Assembly (NCBI RefSeq): GCF_900188085.1 | Contig: NZ_FZOU01000008.1 | Location: 111,764 to 175,763 of the forward strand | Direction of reading: 5' to 3' | Length of the DNA: 64,000 nucleotides | From: Granulicella rosea | GTDB taxonomy: Bacteria > Acidobacteriota > Terriglobia > Terriglobales > Acidobacteriaceae | Part shown: positions 1-8,228 of the stretch, piece after piece | Layout of the letters: every line of letters starts with the position of its first letter | How positions within the stretch are numbered: position 1 is the first letter of the stretch | The notes under the pieces: generated by a model | Seen by the model: the letters and a program-made list of their open reading frames with translations, nothing else | Databases searched by the model: none | Told to the model about the DNA's origin: nothing | Made by a program: the position numbers and the translations under genes

Positions 1-1
1 G

Positions 2-265
2 GGCTACGGCGTCTCGATCGACGGCGGCGCGCCGAAGCTGATCGACGCCTCGGGCTCCGGCGAGTGGAAGGAGAACAGCGCCCCGGTCTGGGCCGCCAAC
101 GTCCTGCGCAACGCCGCCATCGGCTTGACGCCGCTCGGCCCGCTGGCGCCCGGCAAGCACACCCTGCGGCTCTACTACCGCGATCCCGGCGTGGTCTTTG
201 AGCACCTGGTCATCGCCTTCCCCAACGCCGTGCCCGCCTACCCTGTTCCGCCGGAGACGCGGTAG
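2..265 (+). CDS. C-terminal fragment of GH115-type xylan alpha-glucuronidase
   Basis: Open reading frame that enters from the left edge and stops with TAG at 263-265; 87 codons are visible. The visible end looks like the C-terminal beta-sandwich domain of GH115 enzymes, which remove (4-O-methyl)glucuronic acid from xylan: a SIDGGAPK strand, a WAANVLRN segment, and PGKHTLRLYYRDPGVVFEHL, matching the family's 'PG.H.L...DPGVV' ending. The catalytic domains lie outside the window, so the assignment rests on this one domain. It ends six bases before the convergent GH27 gene, with no room for a separate terminator. The neighbouring alpha-galactosidase and arabinose isomerase support a hemicellulose role. 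Confidence 0.7.
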   Translation, partial: GYGVSIDGGAPKLIDASGSGEWKENSAPVWAANVLRNAAIGLTPLGPLAPGKHTLRLYYRDPGVVFEHLVIAFPNAVPAYPVPPETR

Positions 266-271
266 ACAGGA

Positions 272-1639
272 TTACGGCTTCAGTTCGAACAGCACACAGC
301 CGTGTGCGGGAATCATTACGGCCACCCCTTCGGCAGCGGGGCTTTCGACGCCGGACCACAGCTCGCGCGCCGCATAGCGCTTCGCCGGCAGGTTGTAGAA
401 GCCGTAGGAGCGTACGACCTTCCGCTCGCTATCATTCAGATTGAAGACCGCGAGATAGCGCACGCCGCCGGCGCCCTCGGAGCTCCAGACGACGATATCC
501 CCTTCCCGCGAGACCTGCCGCTGGCCGTGGCCGAGCTGGTCGACCGCGAGCACATCGCGGTTGGTCAGCAGCTTCGTCGTCCAGTCGTCGAGATTCGTCA
601 GATTGGCGCCAAGCACCAGCGGCGAACGCATCATCGCCCAAAGCGTCATCATCGTCCGCTGCTCGTCGTGGGTCAGGCGGGAGTCGCGCGCCTTGCCGTC
701 GCCGGGCTCCGGCCCCAGGTAACCGAAGGGCAGCATGTCGGCGTCCGGCCACGTGCCGGGTTTGGCATACGGCGCCCAGGCGGCCGCGAGTTCGAACTGG
801 CTGTAGAGGTTGCGCGGAAAATGCGATGGGCTCTTCCAGTAGTCCCACATGTCGTCGGAGATGCGCCACATCTGCGCCATCGGGATCAGCTCCTTCGCCA
901 CGCCGGGTGACGTTGGTCCGGGCGAAAGACTGAGCACGATCGGGCGGCCCGTCTTCGCGATCGCCCGATGCAGCATCCGAATCTCCGCCGGCTTGTACGG
1001 GTGATCCGAGATGCAGTCCACCTTCAGATAGTCGACGCCCCAGGCGGCATACTGCGCCAACAGCGAGTCGTACCAGGCCTGCCCAGCCGGGGTATCCTTG
1101 ACGCCCCAGTTGGTCGGATCCCACGGGCAGGGGTCGGTCTGGTCCGCCGCATCGACGGACTGGAACCGGCTGCCGGCGATCGGCAGATTGCGCGCGACCG
1201 ACTCACGCGGAATGCCGCGCACAATATGAATGCCGAACTTCAAACCCTGCGCGTGAACGTCGCGGCCAAGCTGCGCGAAGCCCATGTTCCGGCCGCCTTC
1301 AAGCGCGGACGGAAAGCGCGCGGGCACCGGGATGTACCGGCCATTGGCGTCGATCTCGTAGGCCAGCTTCTCCGGCGACGGGCGATCCAGTGGATTCTTC
1401 AGAAACCAGCCCTCGTCGATGACCGCATAGCTCCAGCCAAAGGGCCGCAACGTCTTCGCGAGCACGGCGACGTTGTCGCGAAACTGCGCCTCGGTGATGG
1501 TCAGGCCGTAGGCATCCCAGCTATTCCAACCCATGGGCGGGGTCGCGGCAAGCACGGGCTTCGGCGTCTGCGCCGGCGCGCGGAAGACAGAGAGCAGACA
1601 GATCAGACCAAGGGCGAAGATGCGAAGAGTCGACTTCAT
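272..1639 (-). CDS. GH27 alpha-galactosidase, secreted
   Basis: A 455-residue protein with a Sec signal peptide (MKSTLRIFALGLICLLSVFRAPAQ) followed at once by the GH27 opening ATPPMGWNSWDAYG. The expected nucleophile is the Asp of DYLKVDC and the acid/base the second Asp of RISDDMWD; both motifs are intact. The C-terminal ~80 residues form the usual small beta domain. It probably removes terminal alpha-galactose from plant oligosaccharides in the periplasm or outside the cell. The length is normal for bacterial GH27. A LacI-type half-palindrome (AATACGTTTAC, 1657-1667) lies just upstream and resembles the site before araA, so the two genes may share a regulator. Alpha-N-acetylgalactosaminidase or beta-arabinopyranosidase activity cannot be excluded from sequence alone. 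Confidence 0.9.
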   Translation of the reverse strand: MKSTLRIFALGLICLLSVFRAPAQTPKPVLAATPPMGWNSWDAYGLTITEAQFRDNVAVLAKTLRPFGWSYAVIDEGWFLKNPLDRPSPEKLAYEIDANGRYIPVPARFPSALEGGRNMGFAQLGRDVHAQGLKFGIHIVRGIPRESVARNLPIAGSRFQSVDAADQTDPCPWDPTNWGVKDTPAGQAWYDSLLAQYAAWGVDYLKVDCISDHPYKPAEIRMLHRAIAKTGRPIVLSLSPGPTSPGVAKELIPMAQMWRISDDMWDYWKSPSHFPRNLYSQFELAAAWAPYAKPGTWPDADMLPFGYLGPEPGDGKARDSRLTHDEQRTMMTLWAMMRSPLVLGANLTNLDDWTTKLLTNRDVLAVDQLGHGQRQVSREGDIVVWSSEGAGGVRYLAVFNLNDSERKVVRSYGFYNLPAKRYAARELWSGVESPAAEGVAVMIPAHGCVLFELKP

Positions 1640-1656
1640 GGGGCTCCGTGCCGTGG

Positions 1657-1667
1657 AATACGTTTAC
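1657..1667 (-). promoter_or_regulatory. Candidate LacI-family operator upstream of the GH27 gene
   Basis: Read on the minus strand the site is GTAAACGTATT, 18 bases before the start codon. It shares GTAAACGT with the site in the araA/lacI divergent region (GGTAAACGTTTTC, around 5745-5756). A central CG flanked by A/T-rich arms is typical of LacI-family operators. Confidence 0.4.
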
Positions 1668-1719
1668 TTCGGTGACCATCATATACAACGGGATTGGTTC
1701 GACCAGCGGCCAGACCGGT

Positions 1720-2280
1720 TCAGCCCTCCGCCCTGTCCTCCAGAATCGCCTCGATCCAGAGCTTGAGCGTAAGGTCTTCCCGCGCCGGCACGCCTAGCTG
1801 CCAGCGGAGTTCCTTGTCGTAACGCTGCTGCAGGATGCCGAGGTCGAACGGAACCGTGCGCGCAAGGTAGCGTACATCGTCGCGGTCTTTCATCCCATTG
1901 CGCTCCAGCTTCGACAACGCCAGATCGTACGGGTCCACCGCCATAAGACGCAGATGCCGGTAGGCGCCGGGAAACATCTCCACCAGACGGTCCTCATAGT
2001 CCTCGGGGATGGAGGCGACGGCCACGCGGTCGAGGTAGATCCGATGAACCCGCGAGAGAGCGCTGCCCCGATAGCCAAGCGTGAGGATGGTCGAAGCGGC
2101 TGAGGGTGGCGCCAGTTCGATGACGTCGACATCCGAGGTGGCCCGGTCGAGCCCGTAAAACTGGGTGATGACGAAGCCGCCAATGCAGTCCATCCGTGTC
2201 ACGGTATCGACCGCCGCGTCGAGACCACGGAGAAAGGAGTCCCAGGGCTCGGGAGGACGATTAGTGGAAGGCGTGGTCAA
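1720..2280 (-). CDS. Nucleotidyltransferase-fold protein (DUF6036/AbiEii-like), probable toxin of a two-gene module
   Basis: A 186-residue cytosolic protein. Residues ~33-54 hold the minimal nucleotidyltransferase signature: a GG pair followed after a short helix by TSDVDVIEL, supplying the two metal-binding acids (DxD). A downstream basic segment, LALSKLERNGMKDRDDVRYLA, is the pattern seen in AbiEii and DUF6036 proteins. These families include toxins of type IV or MenAT-like systems. The reading frame opens with TTG at 2278-2280 and overlaps the upstream XRE gene by 20 bases, so the two are translationally coupled. A later in-frame ATG near the GG motif would cut the fold, so the early start is preferred. 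The toxin role is inferred from family and context. Confidence 0.65.
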   Translation of the reverse strand: MTTPSTNRPPEPWDSFLRGLDAAVDTVTRMDCIGGFVITQFYGLDRATSDVDVIELAPPSAASTILTLGYRGSALSRVHRIYLDRVAVASIPEDYEDRLVEMFPGAYRHLRLMAVDPYDLALSKLERNGMKDRDDVRYLARTVPFDLGILQQRYDKELRWQLGVPAREDLTLKLWIEAILEDRAEG

Positions 2281-2947
2281 GATGATTCACCGAAAGATTC
2301 GTGAGGAGATTCCAGTGCTCCGCCGCCTCCGGGCGATTCGTGGCCAGCCAACGCCGTTCTGCCTTCGTGATGCGTTCGGAACAGAGGGTATCTTCCTGCG
2401 CCAGCCGCGACCGCTCCAGCTCCTGCACGCGCGAGGCGAGACTCGCCGCAAGCGCGCGATCACCCTTTCGCTCCGCGACCTGGCTGGCGACATGCACCAC
2501 ATACGCCAGCCGATTCTGCCGATCGTGCAGCTTGGCGTTCCGTGTCAGCCAGACCCAGTCCATCTGCGGAAAGGCGACCGGCAGCCAGGGCAGCGCCTCG
2601 GCCACGCGAGCGTCGAGATCCTCGGAGTCCAGCGCCTGCAGCAGCAGGTCGGCTGGGTTCATCCGTTCGCCGCCGCGCAGGTACGAGAAGCCGGCGTAGG
2701 CGAGCGCTCCAAGCGCCTCTTTGAACTGCTTCTCGTCGAGCGCGCGAAACCGGTACGGGCCGAGCGGCAGGGCAGTCGGCGAGATCTGAAAGACCTCCAC
2801 CACCTTGGCCGTAAGCTCAGCCGAGACGGGGCGAGAGCCGCGTTCGACCATCGAGAGATAGGCCTGCGTGACGCCGAGCCGATGGGCGGCCTGCTGCTGG
2901 GTCCAGCGGACGGTAAGGCGAGCGTGCTTGAGTTCCGCGCCGGTCAT
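2261..2947 (-). CDS. XRE-family HTH protein with long C-terminal domain, probable antitoxin/autoregulator
   Basis: A 228-residue protein. Residues 4-58 are a clear Cro/CI helix-turn-helix (WTQQQAAHRLGVTQAYLSMVERG is the HTH core). Residues ~75-228 are a helical domain I do not recognise, longer than in usual XRE antitoxins; it may bind the partner encoded immediately downstream. The start is ATG 2947, preceded by GAAGG. A perfect 6-bp inverted repeat (ATAACA-CTGC-TGTTAT) lies ten bases upstream of the start, as expected for autorepression. The order regulator-nucleotidyltransferase with overlap matches XRE/NTase toxin-antitoxin pairs. The pair sits between unrelated sugar genes, which suggests acquisition. 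Confidence 0.7.
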   Translation of the reverse strand: MTGAELKHARLTVRWTQQQAAHRLGVTQAYLSMVERGSRPVSAELTAKVVEVFQISPTALPLGPYRFRALDEKQFKEALGALAYAGFSYLRGGERMNPADLLLQALDSEDLDARVAEALPWLPVAFPQMDWVWLTRNAKLHDRQNRLAYVVHVASQVAERKGDRALAASLASRVQELERSRLAQEDTLCSERITKAERRWLATNRPEAAEHWNLLTNLSVNHLDHAFH

Positions 2948-2956
2948 GCCTTCAAT

Positions 2957-2972
2957 ATAACACTGCTGTTAT
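2957..2972 (-). promoter_or_regulatory. Inverted-repeat operator of the XRE/NTase pair
   Basis: ATAACA and TGTTAT arms (6 bp, perfect) separated by CTGC, ten bases upstream of the XRE start codon and in the short spacer before the lacI stop. Its position suggests binding by the encoded XRE protein. Confidence 0.5.
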
Positions 2973-2973
2973 G

Positions 2974-3993
2974 TCAGCCGTTCCCGCAACCGCAGGACCG
3001 GCGCAGGATCAACTCCGTGGGCAGCACGTGGCTCTGCGGACCCGGCTCCGGCCCGGCTTTTTCCAGCAGCAGGCGAACAGCCATGCGCGCCAGCTCCTCC
3101 ACGGGCTGGCGAATGGCCGTGAGTCCATCGGCGACCAGATCCGCGGTGCGGAAGTCGTCGAAGCCGACGATGGCGACGTCGTGCGGGATGCGCAGGCCGC
3201 GGCTGCGAACGGCGCGAACGACAGCCTCGGCGGCCGAGGAGTTCAGCGCAAAGAAGCAGCGCGGCAGCGGGTCGAAGCGGCTGAGGATCGCTTCGACCGT
3301 CAGCTCATCCTCGCGTTCGACCAGCATGGCGCTGGCGGCCATCTTTGCCTTGCGCGCCGCGGTCGAGGCGCCTTCGACGCGGTCCTGGATCGTCTTCAGC
3401 TTCGGCCCCGCGCCGACGATGCCCAGCGACCGATAGCCGTGACCGGCGAGGTGCTCGACGGCCGCGGCCGAGGCCTCGCGGTTGTTCACCGAGATGGACG
3501 CGGTATGCCGCTGCGAGGTTGGGATGTCGAGCGCGACCAGCGGCGTGTCGTCAAGATCGACGCCCGCGGCGGACCAGGCGGAGTCGGTGGGAAAGAGGAT
3601 GACGCCGTCGACGCGCCTGTGCAGCAGGGTGCGCAGATTCTGCTGCTCGCGCGCCGGGTCGTTGTCCGAGAAGACGAGCGAAACGGTGCGGCCGGTCTCG
3701 TAGACGGCCTTATGAATCTCTTCGACGCAGCGGCTCATGAAGTCCAGCGCGAGGCTGGGCACCATGACGCCGATGACGCGGGACTTTCCGGCGGCCAACG
3801 CGCGCGCGGCTTCGTTGGGCCGGAAGCGCAGCTCGCGCATGGCGTCGCGGACACGGTCTTCGGTGGCCTTGCGCACGCCGGGTTCGCCGTTCAGCACGCG
3901 GGATGCGGTCTTCAGCGAGACGTCGGCACGCAGGGCGACCTCGCGCAGCGTGACGCTTGGAGTGTTCGCGACGTGGGATGAGGGGAATGTCAT
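2974..3993 (-). CDS. LacI-family transcriptional regulator
   Basis: A 339-residue regulator starting at ATG 3993; the frame is open further upstream but that part has no family similarity. Residues ~14-60 are the LacI HTH and hinge helix (TLREVALRADVSLKTASRVLNG ... RFRPNEAARALAAG). The rest is a periplasmic-binding-protein-like sensor domain with the usual VDGVILFP and HDVAIVGFDDF strands. The C-terminus ends in a short Cys-containing tail, RSCGCGNG. It lies downstream of araA on the same strand, separated by a strong hairpin (4132-4174), so it is probably transcribed on its own. Its sugar effector is unknown; the arabinose and galactoside neighbours are the obvious candidates. Confidence 0.9.
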   Translation of the reverse strand: MTFPSSHVANTPSVTLREVALRADVSLKTASRVLNGEPGVRKATEDRVRDAMRELRFRPNEAARALAAGKSRVIGVMVPSLALDFMSRCVEEIHKAVYETGRTVSLVFSDNDPAREQQNLRTLLHRRVDGVILFPTDSAWSAAGVDLDDTPLVALDIPTSQRHTASISVNNREASAAAVEHLAGHGYRSLGIVGAGPKLKTIQDRVEGASTAARKAKMAASAMLVEREDELTVEAILSRFDPLPRCFFALNSSAAEAVVRAVRSRGLRIPHDVAIVGFDDFRTADLVADGLTAIRQPVEELARMAVRLLLEKAGPEPGPQSHVLPTELILRRSCGCGNG

Positions 3994-4086
3994 CAACGGC
4001 AGGATAGCAAAGTAGATAGACCTCTGTCGGTGCGTGAGGCCGCGCCCTGGCGCCCCCGACATCTCCCGGCTATTGAGGCAAATCCG

Positions 4087-4114
4087 GTGCGCTTCGCTCC
4101 GGTCGAGATGACGG
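4087..4114. repeat. Dispersed intergenic repeat, type C copy
   Basis: GTGCGCTTCGCTCCGGTC followed by GAGATGACGG. This is the 'GTCATCTCGACCGGAGCGAAGC' variant of the REP-like family in this window, here a single copy between araA and lacI. Confidence 0.6.
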
Positions 4115-4131
4115 CGTTTGTACGGGTGGTG

Positions 4132-4174
4132 AACGGAAAGAGGCGGGAGCTTTTCGCCCGCGCCTCTTTCCGTT
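4132..4174. terminator. Hairpin between araA and lacI
   Basis: Perfect 14-bp stem (AACGGAAAGAGGCG at 4132-4145 pairs with 4161-4174) around a 15-base loop, 13 bases after the araA stop. There is no clear T-run, so it is a factor-independent-like terminator or a transcript-stabilising hairpin. Confidence 0.6.
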
Positions 4175-4187
4175 CGGTACGATCCGG

Positions 4188-5684
4188 CTACCGCTGGCCG
4201 ATGTTGAGCGAGTAGGCCGTCTGCTCCCAGCGGAGCTGCTGGCGGAACTCGCGCAGGCGGGTGTCGGCGTCGATGGCGATCAGCTCGACGCCGGCGATCT
4301 CGGAGAAGTCGGCGAGGTGCTCCATCGTCAGCGACTGGCTGAAGCTGGTGTGGTGGGCGCCGCCGGCGTAGATCCATGCGGCGGCGGCGACCTTCAGGCT
4401 GGGCTTCGGCAGCCAGACCGCGCAGGCGACGGGCAGGTTCGGCAGCGGCTCGTCCGGCTGGATGACGTCAATCTCGTTGACGATCATGCGGAAGCGGTTG
4501 CCCATGTCGACCAGCGAGGCCACGACGGCCGGGCCGCTGGGCGCGGTGAAGACCAGCCGCACGGGGTCGGCCTTGCCGCCGATGCCGAGCGGATGCACCT
4601 CGACCGACGGCCGGGCCGCCGCGATGGTCGGACAGATCTCGAGCATGTGCGAGCCGAGAACCTTGGGGCTGCCCGAAAGGTCGTAGGTGTAGTCCTCCAT
4701 GAACGACGTGCCGCCTTCGAGTCCTTGCGCCATCACCTTCATGATGCGGACGAGCGCGGAGGTCTTCCAGTCGCCCTCGCCGCCGAAGCCGTAGCCTTCG
4801 GCCATCAGGCGCTGACTGGCGATGCCGGGGAGCTGGTCGAGACCGAAGAGATCCTGGAAGTTATCCGTGTAGGCGCCGAATCCGCCCTCTTCGAGGAAGG
4901 CGCGCAGGCCGAGTTCGATCTTGGCCGCGACCTTCAGCGAGTCGACCTGATTGTGCTTCTCGGTAATCGTGTAGGCGGCGCGGTACTCTTCAACCAGCTT
5001 CGCGACCTCCGCGTCGGAGAACTGGTTCATGCGCGCGACGAGGTCGCCGACGCCGTAGGTGTTGACGCTGTAGCCAAGCTGCGTCTCCGCCGCGACCTTG
5101 TCGCCGTCGGTGACGGAGACGTCGCGCATGTTGTCGCCGAAGCGGACGACCTTGAGATTCTGCGACTCGTACCATCCGGCAGCGGCGCGGGACCATGTGC
5201 CGATCTCAAGCACCGTGGCGGGATCCTGCCAGAAGCCGACGACGACCTTGCGCCGCAGGCCCAGCCGCGCGGTGATGTGGCCGAACTCGCGGTCGCCGTG
5301 CGCGGCCTGGTTCAGGTTCATGAAGTCCATGTCGATGGTCGACCACGGCAGCTCGCGGTTGAACTGCGTATGCAGGTGCAGGAAGGGCTTGGTCAGCGAG
5401 GTGAGCCCGGCGATCCACATCTTGGCGGGCGAAAAGGTGTGCATCCAGAGAATGAGGCCGATGCACTTCGGCGTGGCGTTGGCCTCGCGACAGAGGCCGC
5501 GAATCTCCTCGGCGGTGGTCATCACCGGCTTGAAGACGACGCGGACGGGGATGGCGCCTTCGGCATCGAGCGAGGCGGCAACGGTCTGGGCGTGTGCGGC
5601 GACCTTGGCGAGGGCCTCGGCGCCGTAGAGGTGCTGACTGCCCGTGACAAACCAGAGTTCCAGTTCCTGCAGATTCTTCATCAT
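4188..5684 (-). CDS. araA: L-arabinose isomerase
   Basis: A 498-residue protein, the normal AraA length (about 500). It converts L-arabinose to L-ribulose in the cytoplasm, the first step of the arabinose-to-xylulose-5-phosphate route. Metal and catalytic residues expected for the family lie in intact blocks: the Glu of GFGGEGDWKTSAL, the Glu of GTSFMEDYTYD, the His of GSHMLEICPTIA and the His pair of AGGAHHTSFS. Translation starts at ATG 5684 or the adjacent ATG 5681. No araB or araD is next to it, so ribulokinase and epimerase must be encoded elsewhere. A LacI-type regulator is divergently transcribed 170 bases away, with an operator-like palindrome in between. Confidence 0.97.
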   Translation of the reverse strand: MMKNLQELELWFVTGSQHLYGAEALAKVAAHAQTVAASLDAEGAIPVRVVFKPVMTTAEEIRGLCREANATPKCIGLILWMHTFSPAKMWIAGLTSLTKPFLHLHTQFNRELPWSTIDMDFMNLNQAAHGDREFGHITARLGLRRKVVVGFWQDPATVLEIGTWSRAAAGWYESQNLKVVRFGDNMRDVSVTDGDKVAAETQLGYSVNTYGVGDLVARMNQFSDAEVAKLVEEYRAAYTITEKHNQVDSLKVAAKIELGLRAFLEEGGFGAYTDNFQDLFGLDQLPGIASQRLMAEGYGFGGEGDWKTSALVRIMKVMAQGLEGGTSFMEDYTYDLSGSPKVLGSHMLEICPTIAAARPSVEVHPLGIGGKADPVRLVFTAPSGPAVVASLVDMGNRFRMIVNEIDVIQPDEPLPNLPVACAVWLPKPSLKVAAAAWIYAGGAHHTSFSQSLTMEHLADFSEIAGVELIAIDADTRLREFRQQLRWEQTAYSLNIGQR

Positions 5685-5744
5685 GATTTTGCTCGCTCGC
5701 GGGGTAATGGTTCTAATGTTGGAGGTTGCGGCCAGGCCGCGCTG

Positions 5745-5756
5745 AAAACGTTTACC
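5745..5756. promoter_or_regulatory. Candidate LacI-family operator in the araA/lacI divergent region
   Basis: GAAAACGTTTACC contains the perfect 8-bp palindrome AAACGTTT (5746-5753) with the central CG typical of LacI-family operators. It lies about 60 bases upstream of araA and 100 upstream of the divergent regulator, so it could control both. Confidence 0.5.
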
Positions 5757-5854
5757 GCTTGTCATTAACGCAAAGTTTGGCGAACGCTGTCAACGTCCTA
5801 CCCGTCGAGCCGCCCAACGCGTGTAATCTGTTTCCTAGCGCATGGAGGATTTTC

Positions 5855-6961
5855 TTGGCACGTAGAAAGCTGCTCCCCATCGAGGGAGAGGCCGAACGAC
5901 GGATGGACATACGCACGGTGGCGGCTGAGGCCGGCGTCTCCATTGCGACCGTTTCGCGTGTCATGAACCATGTCAAGACGGTCGACCCCAAGCTGAGCAA
6001 GCGCGTGTGGGAGGTCGTCAACCGGCTGGGCTATGTGCCCAATACGCAGGCGCGCGCGCTGGTCAGCGGCCGCAGCCGCCTCTTCGGCGTCATCATCTCG
6101 GACATCACCAACCCCTTCTTCCCGGAGCTGATCCAGGGCTTCGAGGAGAAGGCGGTCGAGGTCGGCTACGAGACCATGATCGGCTCCACCAAGCGCGACC
6201 TGAAGCAGATGGAGCTGTGCATTCAACGCATGCTCGAGCGCAAAGTGGACGGTGTGGCCGTGATGACCTTCGGGATCGAGCCGCTGCTGCTGGAGCGGCT
6301 CTCGCTGCAGGGCATCCCCATGGTCTTCATCGATGTGGCGCCGCCGGGTCATGCGATCACGCCGCCTCCGGGCAAGGCCATCTCCACGATCTCGATCGAC
6401 TACGAAAAGGGCATCCGCGAGGGTGTGCAGCACCTGGCCGTGCTAGGACATCGCAGGATCGGCTTCCTGGCCGGTCCGCGCTACCTGCACACGGCGCTGG
6501 CGCGCGAGCACGCCTTTCGCCGTTCGATCCAGGCCATCGGGCTCGCGCTGCCGGAGGAGTATGTCTTTGAAGGCGACCACACGGCGGAGGTCGGCATGGA
6601 CGGCATGAGCGCGCTGCTGGCGCTGGCCGATCCGCCGACGGCGGTGATGTGTTCGAACGATATGACCGCCATCGGCGCCATGCACACGGCGCTGGGCGCG
6701 GGGCTGCGCATTCCGCACGATCTTTCGGTGATCGGCTTCGACGATATCCGGCTGGCGCAGTATATGTTTCCGCCGATGACCTCGATCCAGATGTCGCGCC
6801 GCGACCTGGCGTCCGCCGCGGTGATGGCGCTGAAGGCTCATATCGACGAGAGCGAAGACCACCCCGCGCCGTCGAATACCGGCATCGAAACCCGGCTGGT
6901 CGTGCGGCAGACGACAAGCATACCGCGTGGCGCGCTCTCCGACCTGAAACCCGGAGAGTAA
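5855..6961 (+). CDS. LacI-family regulator, probable arabinose/pentose repressor
   Basis: A 368-residue regulator. The start is TTG at 5855, five bases after GGAGGA (5844-5849); an ATG at 5903 has no ribosome-binding site and would begin right at the HTH. After a 16-residue basic leader come the HTH (IRTVAAEAGVSIATVSRVM), the hinge (GYVPNTQARALVSGRS) and the sensor domain (LFGVIISDITNPFFPELIQG ... HDLSVIGFDDIRLAQ). Its divergent position with araA and the shared operator-like palindrome suggest that it controls araA and itself. The effector is not proven. A replication initiator gene follows only 38 bases downstream, so read-through into repA is possible. Confidence 0.9.
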   Translation: MARRKLLPIEGEAERRMDIRTVAAEAGVSIATVSRVMNHVKTVDPKLSKRVWEVVNRLGYVPNTQARALVSGRSRLFGVIISDITNPFFPELIQGFEEKAVEVGYETMIGSTKRDLKQMELCIQRMLERKVDGVAVMTFGIEPLLLERLSLQGIPMVFIDVAPPGHAITPPPGKAISTISIDYEKGIREGVQHLAVLGHRRIGFLAGPRYLHTALAREHAFRRSIQAIGLALPEEYVFEGDHTAEVGMDGMSALLALADPPTAVMCSNDMTAIGAMHTALGAGLRIPHDLSVIGFDDIRLAQYMFPPMTSIQMSRRDLASAAVMALKAHIDESEDHPAPSNTGIETRLVVRQTTSIPRGALSDLKPGE

Positions 6962-6999
6962 GCCCGGTGATGGCGTAATATCGGCATCAAGGATTGTGG

Positions 7000-8187
7000 A
7001 TGGCCAAGGTTCCAGCGGAGCAGAAGACAACACGGGAGCCAAAGAAAACTCGGGACCGGGCCGGCGAGGAGAAGCGCTCGCAGCTCGCGCTCTTCCATAA
7101 CGCGCGCGATATCCGCGACGTGCGCGAGACGGGCGACATGAACGAGTTGTGGCTCGTCGCGCAGGCGCTGATCCTCTGCGGCCTGCCCTATGACGAGGTC
7201 GCCGACACCCAGTGGGAGCGGCGCGCGCGGCTCGGCGACGGGTCGCACCTGACCGTCACCTTCGCCGCGACCGTCAAAGGCACGCCGGTTCCCTTCGGAC
7301 AGGATCGCGGCCCGCTCTACTTCATGATCGACCGCGCGCTGGCCGAGCGGCGCAACCTGCAGCAGGAGATCGCCGCCAACAAGGACCTCGCGCTGACGCC
7401 CGACCTGAACGAGGTCGAACGGATGCGCCGGGAGCGCGAGCGCGCCCGCATCCTGGACGGCGCTCGCTTCGTCGAGTGGAGCACCGCGGCCGACTACCTG
7501 AACGCCATGGGCAAGCCCACCGGCGGCACGGACTACGCGATCCTGAAGCAGCGGATGAAGCGCATTCGGGCGTGCGCGATCTCGATCGTGCGCGACCGAC
7601 CGGACGGCGAATCCGAAAGCCTGGTGTTGCCGATCATCCGCGCCTCGCGCGCGCCGGGGTGGGCGAAGTCTCCCAGCGAGGCGAAGGGCCTGATCGACGA
7701 CGGCAAGCTGACCCTGACGGCGCCGCGCGCGCCCCACGAGGACCGGCCCATCGGCTTCGAGATCGGGCAGGACTTCTTTCAGGACTTCGTCGAGCACCAT
7801 GTTCCCGTCCCGGCCGTGCTCATCAAGAAGCTGCTGCGCCGGCCGAAGACGCTCGACCTGGTGATGTGGCTCTGCTGGCGCGTCTTCGCGGCCAAGACCG
7901 ACACGTTTATCCCCATCGCCGATCTGAAGAGCCAGCTCGGCTCGACGGATTCGAACGACGGCCGCCTGCTCGCCGATCTGCGCAAGGCGATCGAGTTCCT
8001 GAAGCAGGCTGGCTGGAAGCAGTTGCGCGCCGAGGTCGTCGTGAACGGCCACCGGCTGAAGAAGGGCCAGCCGGGCAAATCCGGCCTGAAGATCGGGCCG
8101 CCGCGCGACCGGATCTACTTCAATCAGGAGAACGGAAAGAACCTCAAGCTGCATGGGCCTGAAGTCTCGTCGGACTGGGACTCGTAG
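7000..8187 (+). CDS. repA: Plasmid-type replication initiator, RepA_C family
   Basis: A 395-residue cytosolic protein. ATG 7000 is preceded by AAGGA at 6989-6993. The N-terminal half has the pattern of plasmid RepA proteins (a CGLPYDEV strand, LTVTFAATVKGTPVPFG, then a helix). Residues ~255-330 carry the RepA_C core: HVPVPAVLIKKLLRRPKTLD, LVMWLCWRVF, then a FIPIADLKSQLGS winged-helix segment and an FLKQAGW end, matching the 'PVDLRALRALKRSPLALDIYLWLTYR' consensus I know for PF04796. Such proteins bind iterons and open the origin; here an iteron field starts just downstream. Followed by parA and a partner gene, it makes a complete replication/partition unit. The family assignment is from memory of the consensus. 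Confidence 0.8.
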   Translation: MAKVPAEQKTTREPKKTRDRAGEEKRSQLALFHNARDIRDVRETGDMNELWLVAQALILCGLPYDEVADTQWERRARLGDGSHLTVTFAATVKGTPVPFGQDRGPLYFMIDRALAERRNLQQEIAANKDLALTPDLNEVERMRRERERARILDGARFVEWSTAADYLNAMGKPTGGTDYAILKQRMKRIRACAISIVRDRPDGESESLVLPIIRASRAPGWAKSPSEAKGLIDDGKLTLTAPRAPHEDRPIGFEIGQDFFQDFVEHHVPVPAVLIKKLLRRPKTLDLVMWLCWRVFAAKTDTFIPIADLKSQLGSTDSNDGRLLADLRKAIEFLKQAGWKQLRAEVVVNGHRLKKGQPGKSGLKIGPPRDRIYFNQENGKNLKLHGPEVSSDWDS

Positions 8188-8228
8188 AACGGTTGAGCCT
8201 CGGCCGCTCGCTTGCCTGCTCGGATACA

